This document shows, one piece after another, positions 1 through 19,805 of a stretch of 64,000 nt of DNA. The notes below the pieces were generated by a model. That model did no database searches. It was not told the DNA's origin and was given only the letters and a program-made list of their open reading frames with translations. The stretch comes from Brachionus koreanus. Lineage: Eukaryota > Rotifera > Eurotatoria > Ploima > Brachionidae. The position numbers were made by a program, and so were the translations under genes. Positions within the stretch are counted from its first letter, which is position 1. Each line of letters opens with the position of its first letter. The DNA is taken from assembly GCA_016987375.1 (NCBI GenBank), contig PJRA01000508.1, positions 1,560,677 through 1,624,676 on the forward strand, given 5' to 3'.

Positions 1-503
1 TTTGCTTTTTTTTTTCTCTCTCTATTATCTTTTAATTGAGCGTATTTTTTTTTCTTGATAAAAATCGAAATTTAACGAAATAACAAAATTGAAAGAAACG
101 CTTGCAAATTACTTGGAATAATTTGCAATCGTTTTAAATTATTAAGTCAAGAATAAAAAAAAGATAGAATTCCCAAGAAATAAAGCTTGGAAATTATTAA
201 AATTCAATTTAAACCAAAAATACGCAATCAATTACAAAATTGATCGATTTTGTGTTATTTTTTAGATTGTTTTTCTTATTGGAAGGCTTAAAAAATAAAC
301 ACAATAAGCAATACTGATAGTTGATATTGTTGATGCTTTGGGTAAACTCAAACATTTAGATGGCATTTTCTTTCAGAAAAAAAAAACATTTATTCCCAAT
401 AAATAATCCATTGTTTTTTAAAAACTTGTTTCTTTTTAATATTAGATTTAAATATATTCAAAATTTAATCTAACACTGGCAGCCTTAGATAGAAAAATCA
501 AAA
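1..503. other. Upstream region of the ERG channel gene
   Basis: AT-rich DNA before the first coding exon of the potassium channel. It presumably holds the promoter and 5' untranslated region. I see no open reading frame of note, repeat or recognisable core promoter in it. Confidence 0.5.
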
Positions 504-8190
<7,687 letters not shown>

Positions 8191-8222
8191 ATGTTTTGAA
8201 CGCTAAATGCATAAAACCTTCA

Positions 8223-8254
8223 CATTAAAGCCATAGATCGGCTTGGTTTTAATG
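8223..8254 (+). other. Small stem-loop in the ERG 3' flank
   Basis: CATTAAAGCC at 8223-8232 pairs with GGCTT...TTTTAATG at 8240-8254 around a 7-nt loop, with one small bulge. It lies 33 nt past the ERG stop codon, between that gene and the next start at 8555, so it is probably in the 3' untranslated region. Function unknown. Confidence 0.35.
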
Positions 8255-8554
8255 CTTTAGCTTAAAGTCTGGGGATATGTTTTTCATAATACTAATCGTG
8301 CTTGAATGTATTTGATTTCTATGCAAATATAATTAAAAATATTCTCTTTTTTTTTTTATTTTAAATTCAAGATAGTAGACTTTTAAACTTTGCAATTTTT
8401 TGTAATTTTTGATGGATAATCTCTTTGAAGAAATATCATTGCAAAATTGTAAATAAATTTTCCTAATAAAACGAAAAAAAAGCCGCCTTTATTTTAGTCC
8501 TTTGAAACATCATTTTTTTTTAAAAAAGAATTTTGTTGCCCCAAAAAATCGAGT

Positions 8555-11500
8555 ATGAATGTAGCCGAGCTGGACGACAATCCTCAAAAAAATTCCGATT
8601 CTGATGAATTTCAGACGCCGACGAATTTATCGTCAAGTAACCTGGTTAAATTTAACCTCGGTCCGGACGAAAATGTTACTCTAAATGACACAGAAGATGA
8701 ACAAGACACGACCATCAATGAGAGTGTTAACACAAACGTGAATGAAAATCGACCGAATCTGATCAATTCATATTCAAATTCAATGCCGCAATTTCCGATT
8801 CACAACTTTCAAAATCCAACTTTGACCGGACCTTTCATTCACCATGGAATAACAAACGCTAATTTCAACACTTATTTTAATTTGCCATGTCCACTACCCG
8901 AACATTTTATTTATAAAAATTTTGATGAAAAAGAAAGCAAGTATTTTTATATTTGTATGCTCTGGTTAAATTGAACTATAAATCTTCTATAAAGATCAAA
9001 GGAGAGCTATGTTCGGTCTGTACAATGATCTAAAATTTACACAATACAATTTTCATAGTCTTGAAACATTCGGCTTTTTTATCAGATATTCTCTGAATTT
9101 AAGCCCTGAGCTGTGCAAAGAAATACTGTCTAATCATAAAATTCTTCACTGGCTCGATCGAAACAAGCCAGATGGCTTTGTCTATCACACTTTACCCAAA
9201 TGTAAATATAATCCTAAACTTAATTTTAACATGTTTGATATGTTGACCAGTCTTTTTGGACATTTGAATAGGTGAAGGAAAGAAAAAAATGCTTCCGGTA
9301 CGCTGCGATATGTGCAAGTTTTACGGACACTTATCACACAATTGCTCTATTAAAGAAGTAAAACAAATTTTTGATATTAAATAATTATTTTGTCAATTTT
9401 TTGGCTTTTTATGTTTTTCATTGTCACTTATTATTTGGTCAGAAAAAAAAATTGTTTTAATTTTGTTAAAATTTATTAAAACGATTTTTTTAAACACAAT
9501 ATTGAACTGATCTTAAGAATTAATTAACTTTTTAAATTAAAATTGGAAGCAATCGTTTAAACTCTATAATGTGGTAGGTAAAATTAATGATTAAAAATAA
9601 AACATTTTATTATTAAATATGGTTTAAAAAAAAGGCACTAAAGAGTGGTGCATGCCGTTGTCATATTTGTGGTCAACTTGGACATCCAGCTGAAGCAGGT
9701 CTTTGTGTCTATATTTCTTGCAGCTTTTGCCGTAAATACGGCCATTGGAACCACATGTGTCCGAACATAGATAAAGTTTCTCGAACATTGTGCCACAAGT
9801 GTCAACGATATGGACACACTACAGAAGTGATTAATTGAAAAAGTAAATAAAAAAATCTAAAATTATTTTTAGAGGTGTCCCGATCAATGGCGACAATTTG
9901 ACAGGATTGTAAGTATTTGAGTGGAAAATTTATTCTATCTTATAACAAATTTGTTTTAATAAGTCCACTTTGGAACAAACACCTTATCAGGATCCTAGCG
10001 TGACTAATAAGCCTGTTTATTGTTATCAGTGCGCCAAACAAGGCCATTATGGGCATGTAAATTTTTTGTCAAACAATTTCAATAAAAAATTATTTATTTT
10101 TTTTTCTTTTTTTAAAGAACTGTCCAGATTTTTATAGAAAATATTTTATAAGAGATAATCATCAGCTAAATCCGGTGTATTTTTTTGCTGGCTCGTCGCC
10201 TTTTGTCAAACATTCTGTGCCATTAAATGAAACAGACAAAAAGCTAATTGACCATTTGGTTAAAAAACCTATAGAAGAAGTATTCAGAACCGAAACACCA
10301 AGACAAGATCCACTTGAAATGCTTGAAAAATTTCAAGCCAAATTGCGCCAAGAAGCCCAAGAGCACAACCAGCTATTTTTCAATGAAATGTTTAATCCGG
10401 CTCAAATGTACTCAAACAATGTTGGCTTCAAAAAATTCATTCGCAGATGGTCAAATTGGGTTATTGACTTCAATTGGATTTATTCACTTAAATTTTTTTT
10501 GGAAAATTTACACGAAAGCAAAATGTTTTATTTAATAAAAAACTATCCAATTTTGGACAACTACGTTCTGCATTGGATGTGGTGGTCTTATTCGTTGAAC
10601 AAAGACATGGAGTTTTATACCAAAGATGCATTCCGTGGAGTCGGTAGCATGCCTTGGCTACTTCATGACGACATAAACAATAATAATAAAAAAAAGAAAA
10701 ATCTAAATAGGAAAAAAAAGAAAAACACTAGCAGCAAAACAAAAAAGAATGCAATGAAAAAAAAATTTATTTTCAGCCAATTTAATACTGACATGTTCAA
10801 CTCAGAGGCGTTTAAAACAAAATTCAATCGACGATCGATAAGTATTCAAGATTTTTTGTACCAAAGTGAATATAGAAAATTCACTAAGCCAGAAAAATTA
10901 AAATACGACGAAGCTATTCTCAAAATAAAACAAAGTTGGCAGATTTTAGATAAGAAAAAGTATACATTTAGCATGAGCAAGCAAAAATCAAAAAGCATTG
11001 ATTTAAGTGAACTTGACTTAAAGTCTAATGAGTCTAACGATGACGAAAATACTGAAGATTTGGAGATAACTATTGTCTATTCGGACAAAGAAAAAGCTAG
11101 AGCCAAAACAGACGAGTACAAAAAAGAAAATGATTTTGAATTGGAACCAATCGAAGCTAATGAAAGCAGTGTTTTTAACAAATTTGTGAAATCATTTTCT
11201 CTTGGCAACTCTGAACCAATAACTAAAGACACAAGTTTTGACAAGCTAGTTGACATTTTGAAAAATTCCAACAAACCAAAGGAAGATAGCGGAGTGGTGG
11301 CTATTTCTGGTTTAGTGGACGATGTGTCCTCTAAGTTGGACTCAGCTCCGACAGTCGAACAAATTGAAACTGAAATATTCAACTCGAAAACAAATAATGA
11401 ATCAAGCGACTTGATAAAATTTCTTTTAAAAATTGACCAAAACCCACCAAAAATAAAAAATCAGCCTGTGACTGAAACTTACAAAATTTCAAATCAACTA

Positions 11501-12628
11501 GAACATGGTCCTGTTTTATTGAATAAAATTTTAAATACGCCCATTAATGTAGAAATAGCTGGTCAGCATTTTTTATCCTCTTCGTCATCATCGGGATTTT
11601 CTTCATCATCAATAAGTCCTCAACCACTATCGTCGAATCCATCACCAAATACCTCATCTTCGAATTCATCTACAGCAAAGCCTAGCAATGACTCGTCTTT
11701 TTCCACATCATGCTCTTCAAAATTGTCCGATCCAGTGTCAACTTCTTCTCTTTCTCTTTCTTCGTCTTCTTCTTCGGTTTCTATTGAATCAAGCGGGAAT
11801 AAACAGCTGGAAAAGCTAAAAGACAGCTTTGAGATGTGTCAAAAGGACATTATTTTTGAAGAGCAGACCGGTGATAAGCCTCTAAGTTATGTAAAACCTT
11901 CGAAATTTAAGCAAAATTCTAAAAATAATCAAAATAAATTTCAATACTTAAAGCATTCCAATAACAAGCAGTCCAGTTCAGTCTATCAGAATCGATCATT
12001 CACAAAGCCAAATTACAACAACTCGATGATGAAACAGCCTAATCAGCCCGGCACTTTTCGACCCCAGCAGTATCAGAACAGACAATTTTTGAACGTTCAA
12101 TCAAAATTTCCCAAATCGAATAGCTTGCCTAGTAATGGAAAAAATTCAAATCCTTTCAGCAATAATTATGTTTATCCCATTCAGAAAGCAAACCCATCTA
12201 TGCCGCAATCTTCGTCCCTGCAGTGGCAGCACGGTTATATTGCAGCTGATCAAACAAACCAGTTTAATTTTCATAACAGGAATGCGAAATTTCGCCATCA
12301 TCAATTTAACAATTCAACTCAAAGTTTACGTGATAAAAAAGATTTCCGAGATCAATCTATGATGCCATTTTTGCCCTTTCAAAACATTTATCCAAATAGC
12401 ACAAGTTCTTCAAATTCATCAACTCCTTCTGTTTCGTACTCAAATAGTTCAACAATTAACAATTTTCATTTTCAAAAATCGACCTCGAATCTGACTCAGC
12501 AGCAGTCACAGCCTACTTTTAAAAGAAACCAGAGCATAGCGGACTTGAATAATCATATCAGCCAAATGAATCATCATAAACAAGCACAAATCGGATATGC
12601 CACTAGAATGAAAAATTCTAAAAAATAG
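8555..12628 (+). CDS. ZCCHC7: ZCCHC7 / Air1-Air2-like CCHC zinc-knuckle protein
   Basis: Likely RNA-binding subunit of a TRAMP-like nuclear exosome cofactor. Exons 8555-8940, 9002-9201, 9272-9357, 9635-9826, 9873-9908, 9964-10056, 10118-12628 join in phase to 3504 nt, 1167 aa. Five C-x2-C-x4-H-x(4-6)-C knuckles: residues 207-220, 233-248, 253-266, 277-290 and 320-333. The fourth is followed by PDQWRQFD and the fifth reads YCYQCAKQGHYGHNCP. These match the WRQ-linker and last-knuckle signature I know from ZCCHC7/Air proteins, as does the downstream SPFV. Residues about 334-1167 (last exon) are mostly disordered: Lys-rich blocks near 10681-10770, serine runs at 11573-11790 and an Asn/Gln-rich end. 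Human ZCCHC7 is only about 540 aa. The GAA/GT and AG boundaries are all consensus. The second exon's reading frame also stays open past 9201 to about 9275, but the phase of the third exon requires the donor at 9202. Confidence 0.88.
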
Positions 12629-13132
12629 AGAAAATATTTCATTTTATTTTAATCAATATCGTCCTTTAATTTAAGTTTTATTTCATGCTTTTTTTTAAAA
12701 TAACCAAATTTAAGCGCTCACTTGAAACGATGATTAAATAGCAATAGAAATTAAAATCCACTCAAAAAGGATTTTTTCAAATTTTAAAAACTCATTAATA
12801 CTGCACACAAACGTTTGACCAAAATTTTTTACAATTTTTAAACTTTTTTTTTCGAAATTAGATTTTCGCTTTTTTATCGAAATTTTAACTAAATTTAATT
12901 CAATAAAATAAATAAATAATTTTTTGTTATTGCTATTCAATTTATTATATTTTTTTTTCTCATCTATGTCAAAAACTGAAAATTATTAATTAAATTAAAG
13001 ACAATTAGAAAATATTTTTAATTATTTTATTTAAATGTTTAGTTTTTTTGTAAACCTAATTATTAAACCCGGACCATAACTCAAATTTACTTGATAATTT
13101 TCAGTTTTTAATGCGGGCTTGACTTCGCATTT
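12629..13132. other. 3' flank, no gene seen
   Basis: Downstream region of the zinc-knuckle gene. AT-rich with poly-T runs. The 68-codon minus-strand frame at 12734-12940 has no signature and looks like chance. Confidence 0.5.
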
Positions 13133-13412
13133 AACATGTGTAGGATGGTCGCTTATGCGTGTACTAAAACCTAAGAATTAACACTATAAGCAAAAAATTT
13201 TTAAATCCTCATGTCTTTTGAAAAGATTTTTCAAATCAATATATCTTTTTTGATTTATGTAAATTTTAAAATTTTCTTTAAAAAATGATATAAATTTTTA
13301 TATTTATTATATTTTTTTATAATATATTTTTGAATTAAAAAAAGGTGAAAAAATGCTTGGTGCTTCTAGTGTTAAAATTTATCCCATGCATGATATCGCA
13401 AGGGTTTACTGT
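13133..13412. repeat. Old dispersed repeat, split by a TTAA element
   Basis: 13133-13177 and 13376-13412 together match, on the opposite strand, one continuous stretch at 50293-50380. Shared words include GGTCGCTTATGCGTG / GATCGCTTATGCGTG and CCCATGCATGATAT. A GCGGGCTTGA motif lies near both copies (13113 and 50463). The interruption is the TTAA-flanked element at 13182-13371. Confidence 0.8.
13178..13375. mobile_element. MITE with TTAA target duplication (piggyBac-type ends)
   Basis: TTAA at 13178-13181 and at 13372-13375 flank 190 bp. The ends are inverted repeats: CACTATAAGCA at the left and the complement of CACTAGAAGCA at the right, one mismatch in 11. There is no coding potential. A TTAA duplication is the hallmark of piggyBac-like transposons (Kolobok also uses TTAA). 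Removing the element plus one TTAA restores the same length as the uninterrupted copy at 50293-50380, which supports precise insertion. Confidence 0.85.
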
Positions 13413-14607
13413 ATTTCAATTTGATCTATTTTTGCTTAGAAATCAAGATAATTTTAAATTAAGATGCTTTTTAAATTATTTAAATTAACTTTTTACTGTC
13501 TTCATAATAACCTTTAAAAACTTAAAAACTGCTTATTTTCCTAATTTCAAAAAAAATATGTATTTTTCTTAAAATTTTAAAACCTTACAAAACAAATACT
13601 ATAATTTATTTGGTTAAATTTCAAACTAAAAAATAAATAAAATTCTATTACTTGTATTTTTTTTAAAAATATATTCAGAATGGAACTCCATGATTTATTT
13701 CTATTTTTTTTAATTATTTCAGTCATAATTGGATTTTTTAAATTAAAAAATATAAAACCAATATGTCTAAATAAATTCTAAATTTAGAATTAAATAAGTT
13801 TTTAGCATCTATTAATTCTAGGTTGGAAAAAAGGTAAACACAGGTAATTCAATCAAAATTTTTTCTGCATTTTATTTGAAAATGACTTATCTGCTTCTCC
13901 TTTTTGAAAATTATTAATCAGCGATTATTCAAGAATAATTAGCTTGACAAAATTGAATGGTCTTAGTGCTAATATTAACAAATTGATGAAAATTGATGTT
14001 GATGGTCTTAACTTGAGTTGAGCCGAATTAAATTAAGTATGACTAAGAATTTACAGACAAAAATTTACATAAAACTTTAATATTCTCTATTTGTAAAGAA
14101 ATGTTCCTTTATAAAATGAAGATTCAATCTACTTTCAACTCTTAGAGCACATCGTTTTGTACAAAACTAAACCGCATAGAAAAAAGCTCATTTATCAATT
14201 GTTTATGGTAGACTATAATAAACCCATAAGAGCAAAATTATTGTTTGAATTTAATCATAAGAATAGAAATCTTGGTAAGATAATAATTAAGTTTAATTTT
14301 TTTAAATAAAGGTCGATTCGAGTATTAAGTGAAGATTTTAGTATCAAGATTGAAGAAAAATTTGTCAAATTTAAATTGAATTGATTAGAAAATTTGAATT
14401 AATTTATTTAGTTTATTTAATATTTGTATAATTTCAGAATATTTTTCTAATAATTTGACTAAATCTATTTAAAGATCAAAGTCGGAAAAATTTTTCAACC
14501 AATTTTATTATAAAAATTAAATTATTTTAAAATTTTTTTTGATTTACGATTAGATTGAATAAAAAATATTAAATTTATTGAATAAAAAGCAAAGAGAGAA
14601 AGTAGCA

Positions 14608-14632
14608 AAAAGGGTCCAAAGACCCCTACGGC
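14608..14632. other. Small GC-rich stem-loop
   Basis: AGGGTC-CAAA-GACCCCT forms a short hairpin in otherwise AT-rich intergenic DNA, about 200 bp past the end of the secreted-protein gene. It stands out by composition only. Confidence 0.3.
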
Positions 14633-14837
14633 TTTTGAGATTTAATAAATTTTTATTTTTTTCTTCTGTCCATGGAACTTAAAATTCAATAAATAACAAT
14701 GATTAAATATTATTTGAAAATTAAGTTAATTAATTCAAATGAAAAATTACAAAAAGATTTTTATTTAAAAAATTAATTTAATACTATGTCTTATAGACGA
14801 AAGTGATTAAATATATTTATTATATATTTGAATTGTT

Positions 14838-15273
14838 TTATTTGTCCCAGCCATATCTACTTAAATCATGATCCAACTTGTTTTTCAATCTTTCAAAAAG
14901 ACCTTGACTTTTTAATTGTCTTCGATCATTTACTTTGTGTTCCAAGGCGAATTCTTTAAAAAAAATATTTAATTTTTTCATGCTTAACTAAAAGACCAAA
15001 TATAAACCATTTTTAATGTCTAATTCTTCTCTCATTTTTTCAATATCGTTCAACTGCTTCAATAGGTATGAACGAATTATACGATAGACCAGGTCAGCCT
15101 TCTAAATTTTTAAATTTAGAAAAAAAAGCTTTTAATTTATAATAACTTACCTCAGTTTGTAAGGTTTCTTGAGAATCAATATCAAATAAGCGTTTGGCAC
15201 AATTACCATATTTTGGCATGAAAATTGACAAAATGACTAAAAGTGCTATCAATTTATTTAAAAAACAATTCAT
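14838..15273 (-). CDS. Small secreted protein, possible peptide precursor
   Basis: Not recognised. Three minus-strand exons, 15273-15151, 15101-15008 and 14953-14838, have consensus GT/AG borders and consistent phases, giving 333 nt, 110 aa. The start MNCFLNK at 15273 gives a clean signal peptide: hydrophobic core LIALLVILSIF, probable cleavage after NCA (residue 26), directly followed by KR. An upstream in-frame start at 15291 is less likely. The middle (about 42-70) is a strongly charged amphipathic helix (YLLKQLNDIEKMREELD). A dibasic RR at 83-84 would release a 26-residue C-terminal peptide beginning QLKSQGLFERL and ending RYGWDK. Basic cleavage sites in a short secreted protein suggest a peptide hormone or neuropeptide precursor, but there is no Gly amidation signal and no family match that I know. 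The gene structure is well supported; the role is a guess. Confidence 0.7.
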
Positions 15274-17560
15274 TATACTTCGATCTATCAAAAAAATGAT
15301 ATAAATTTTTTTAAATTCTGCCTAATTTATATAAAAATTCTGACTAAAATTATTATTGTAACCAAGCAAAATTTGTAATTATTAAATTAAAATCAAGCAA
15401 AATTTGAATAACAAAATAAACACAGTCATAACCTGAGGCTTTTGAAAACTTTTTATTTCTAAGATAAGAATAATTTTTTGTTTATAAAAATTTTTTAATA
15501 AAAAATCTAAATTGTGACTTTCTTTTCATGACTTATTAGTAAGAATTTCAAAATCACTAAGTTACAAATTAAAGATTATATAAAGAACAAAAAATTACAA
15601 ATTAACAATTTTACAATCATTTATCAAATAAAGCCCAATTTTTGCAATTTAAAATTCTACTTAAATATTCTTGAACTATTCCTATGAGTCAGAGTCTCTT
15701 TGCATGCCAAAAAGAATTTTTTTTCGTTATTTTTAATAATAATTTTTATTTATTATAAAAATAAAAAACAAAAACTTTTTTTTTACAAGTTGTTGAAAAA
15801 TTTTTTTGATCCTTGTTTATTTGAACACTTAGCCTTTTGTTTGAAAAAAATAGACATAAATCCTGCAAATATTTAGCTTCCAAATTTAAAATTATTAAAC
15901 AGTTGATCTAATAATAATTTTTAATTATTAGACAAAAATTTTAATCTTTGATGATTAACTTTGAATATCTTTATTAAATCTTAAAAGTTAAAAATCAGAT
16001 TTATGGCTAAGAAAACTAATAAAAGCAGAAATTATTTTATTCATTCTAATATAAAGATAGTATACTTGAAAAATCAATAAAAAGTTTTTTTAACTCGCAG
16101 ATTTCAAATAAATATATCTTTTTTGAATTATGTAGATTTTAAAATTTTCTTTAAAAACTGATATTAATTTATAAAATCATTACAGTTTTTTATGAAATAT
16201 TTTTGAATTAAAAAAAAAAATAAGAAACAATGCTTGGTGCTTCTAGTGTTAAATTATTTTATTGTGTTCAATGATTAAATTATTGTGCTCTCAATTGTTT
16301 TAACTCAAGTGTCAAAAAAAATTCTAGACGATGTCTACTGCTATAAAAACGAGTTTAAACAATTTAATAGAAGTATATAGCGCTAAGGCTATTTTATTAA
16401 TTCTCATTAAAATAAATAAAATGAAGTTTAAATGGAATTTTTGAAAAAATAAAATTTCAGTATTGTTTTTTAATTGCAGTTATAGCTATTAAGTTTTAAC
16501 AAGCTTTTTATTAAAGAATTTGTAAACTAAACAAAAAATTTAATAGGAAATTGAGAAAAATATCATATTTACCAATATTAAGATAAAAATTTTACTCTTT
16601 TCCAAAAAAAAAAAACCAATTAGGAAACATAAGAAATTATTTTACATTTTTTTTGTTAAAATTAGATTTTAGAATTTAAACAATACTGAACAAAACAGTG
16701 AGTTATTTTCAAAATATTTTTGATGTCATAAATGATCACAATTGTTTTAATTGAGCATATTTTTGTTTCCTTTTTAAGAATTGTGATATTGGAATAATCG
16801 TCAGAATTTTATAAAATAGACATTATTTAAAATAAAATGAATTTTAAATAAAAGTTATGATTAATTTAAAATGAAAATTTTATTGATAAATTTAATTGAT
16901 TAGCATGTAAAATTTTTTATAAAATTATAATTTATTAAAAAAAAACATTTTTCAATTGCATATTATGATTTTTTATGTATTTTCAACAGCAAAATTACCA
17001 GCATGGTATTTTCGAAATTATTTTGAGAAATTATCAATTTTTCATTTTTTTTAATTTTTAATTTATATCATTTTTTAAAATGTGTTCAAAAATTTTTAAT
17101 TTTTAATGTAAAACAATTTTTACTAATTGAAAATTATAAAAAGCCCGTGATCAGCTCGAAGATTGGGGAATTTTGCTGATATTGATTCCGGTTTCTCAGT
17201 TAAGGAAATAAATATTGAAAATGAGAGTGGTGTTGGAGCATCACGTGGTTGAAACTTAAAGTTTTCAATTTAAAACATTTTATTAGATTTTATTTAGTTT
17301 GTGGGCTTGGATTGCTTCATTTGTTTTAAAAAAATTGCTATAAAACATTATTTTTTTCTTGTTTCTTAAACATCCGAAGGGGTGGAGATTATTGTTTTAT
17401 ATATTGATGCGCATGTCGCTGAAACAAAATTATTCATCATTAGTTTTATTTTTAATTCTTTGATTTGACAGCTGTATCTATTTTTTTTTATTTGTTTAAT
17501 TACAACCTTTTTGAATAAATAAAAAGAAACTTCATTATCAATACGACATTAAAGATATAT
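15274..17560. other. Intergenic, no gene seen
   Basis: AT-rich DNA apart from the MITE copy at 16085-16252. Near 17150-17260 short frames read DIDSGFSVKEINIENESGVG but break at once. I could not assign them. Confidence 0.5.
16085..16252. mobile_element. Second, degraded copy of the TTAA MITE
   Basis: Matches the right three quarters of the element at 13182-13371: ATATATCTTTTTTGA, then TTTTAAAATTTTCTTTAAAAA, and the same right end TGCTTGGTGCTTCTAGTG followed by TTAA (16249-16252). The left end is not recognisable, so it is older or truncated. Confidence 0.75.
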
Positions 17561-17574
17561 TTAAAATTAAGGTT

Positions 17575-17890
17575 TTTTTTTTCGATTTTTTAATTTATTA
17601 TTAAAAAAACAACTATTAGCTAATCTTCAAATATAAACCATTATGCTCTATAGTCTTTAATCATCTATTAGCGAGTATTACGATTCCTCTCTTGTACTAT
17701 TGACGGCTTTTGGCTTGATGAGGTCGATCCCTTCCAGCTCTTCTATTTTTGTCATTGTTCTTTTAGCTGTATGAGGTCTAGCGTTATCTTGAAGAAACTA
17801 AGCTACCTTTCGGTCGCCAAAGAAGCAATTTTTTCTTGAGGTGAAGCATACATTGGTTCTGAATGTTCAGAATAAATTCTGCATTTAAAT
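17575..17890 (-). mobile_element. Mariner transposase remnant (internally deleted)
   Basis: On the minus strand, 17795-17767 encodes QDNARPHTA, the second catalytic-Asp motif of mariner transposases, followed by KRTMTKIEELEGIDLI, the normal continuation. The sequence then jumps to a C-terminus reading NGLYFED-stop (stop at 17622-17620), so the DYHLF region is deleted. The 3' flank after the stop matches the remnant at 47318-47345. Stops and frameshifts show it is dead. Confidence 0.8.
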
Positions 17891-18789
17891 TGTCTATATC
17901 AAGTTCAAAGTATATTACTGAAAATTTCAGCTAACACAGATTAACTTTTTATCAATAATTATTTCAAAAATAGATCCACTTCTCATGAAAGATAATGATG
18001 AGAAGATCTATTTGGAAAACTGCTCATCAATAATGACGTGAAAGTAAAAAAATTTGACAATTTTCAGTTTAAATTTTCATCCAATCTAAATAAATTTTAT
18101 GACTCAACATAATATAATATAGCAGGATTTTAACGAAGTCACTTGTGAACTTGAAAAAGTGCTTGTTATAATCGAAATTTGTTATAACCAAAATAAAACA
18201 AATAATAATTTTTAAAACTTTATTTTAAAATAAAATAAAACTGGAATTAATAAATTTAATTAGAATACCATTTCTAGCTTTTTTTCTTAACAATTATCCA
18301 AATTTCATTGCGATTGTATCTGATTATATTTTGTAATCATTATAAAATTGAGATAAAATTATTTCTAAGCTCAATTAGCTTTATATATTTAATCTTTCTG
18401 TTTTATTAATTGATTTTTTGATATCATATATTAAATAATTAAATTATTATTTAAGAACAAAACTATTCTAAAAAAGCAAAAATATTTTTTAATTGATAAA
18501 TCCGATTCAATATGTTATGATTTTAAATTTTGATCTTTGTTGATCGAAATAGAATAAAAAAGCTAAATAAAGTTAAAAAATTCAGCTTTTGAAGAACCAT
18601 AAAAATACTTGATTTAAGATTTTTATTTCAGTTATTTTTTTAAATGAATATTTTAAATATTTTGTTTAAAAAATTTCATTTTTATTTTATTTAGTTAGAA
18701 TTTATTTTTAACTGGTGTTGCCTTGTTATTTTGAATAATGAAAAATATCTTTGTTTTAATGGTAATGAAATGCCAGTAAATGTTGGATA

Positions 18790-19345
18790 TTATACAGATG
18801 ACAAATAAAAATGTCCAGAAAATATTCGTTTTGCTGGAAAAGAATAGTTTCCAAAAAAAATTTTTAGAAAGCAATTTCTGAGCGCGGAATGTCAAAAGCC
18901 TTTTTCCGCATGTCAAAATCAACTTCAATAAATTCGAAGGTTTATATCAAAAATGCTTGGAAAAACGACTTCTTCCATTCATCGAAAAGTGTCACAGTGA
19001 CTTTAATTATTTGTTTTGGTCTGATTTAGAAAGTGGTCATAAATCTACTGAGGTGATTTTTTGAATAAATGAAATGGTTTTTTAAAACATTTGGAGGATT
19101 TAAAGACATTAATCCCCCAAATGTTCCACAAGCAAGATCAATAGAGAACTTTTGGGATATCGTGGCACAGAATGTCCATGAAAAAGGTTGGTAAGTAACA
19201 ACAGAATAACAATTGATTCGACTTATTGAATCATGTTTAAAAAAACTGATTCAAACTTTTTACAATCACTGGTGTTGGGTGTTAAGACAAAATTGAGATC
19301 TATAGCTGACAAAAAAATCTATAGGTGTGTTGTCTCTATACAAAA
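18790..19345 (+). mobile_element. Second mariner-type transposase remnant
   Basis: Frames on the plus strand give AISERGMSKAFFRMSKS, then CLEKRLLPFIEKCHSD and FWSDLESGHKSTEVI (second catalytic Asp), then NPPNVPQARSIENFW (third acidic residue, Glu) and LRSIADKKIY. The order is that of a DDE/D mariner C-terminal half. NPPNVPQ-SIENFW marks a lineage different from the DNARPHTA-type copy at 17575-17890. At least two frameshifts and stops make it nonfunctional. Confidence 0.85.
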
Positions 19346-19805
19346 AATAATTTCTAACAGATAATAAAAAAAGAATTAAATAAAAAATGAAATTTTGATT
19401 TGACTTTTACTATTCCTAAGTTAAAGATTTTGAATTTTGTATAACTTTTAATTAAATTAACCGTTTAAATCTAAATCTCTTTTTAAAAATTCTCTAAATT
19501 CTTTAAAAGATTTACATATTTTCTCATTTTCAAGGCTTCAATATTAAATTCACTTTTTTAAATAAATAAAACGGCAGACAACAACTGTTGGTAAACTTTT
19601 GCTTTTATATTAACTTGTTTTTTTTTTGGAATAAAAAAAATCAAAACGATTATTAAAGAAATTTTATTTCAAAGTAAATAAAAATACAATGCTAATAATA
19701 ATAAATACATTTAAGATTTAATTTACATTTAACAATTTAAAAATAAAAAATAAAATTCAAATGGGCATAGACTTGGCTTTTTCGATTTTTTTAATAATAC
19801 TTGAT

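Noticed and set aside
9202..9271. Frameshift between exons of the zinc-knuckle gene
   Set aside because: Donor AAAT|GTAAAT with acceptor GAATAG|GT gives a 70-bp intron and a Cys codon across the junction, so no frameshift is needed.
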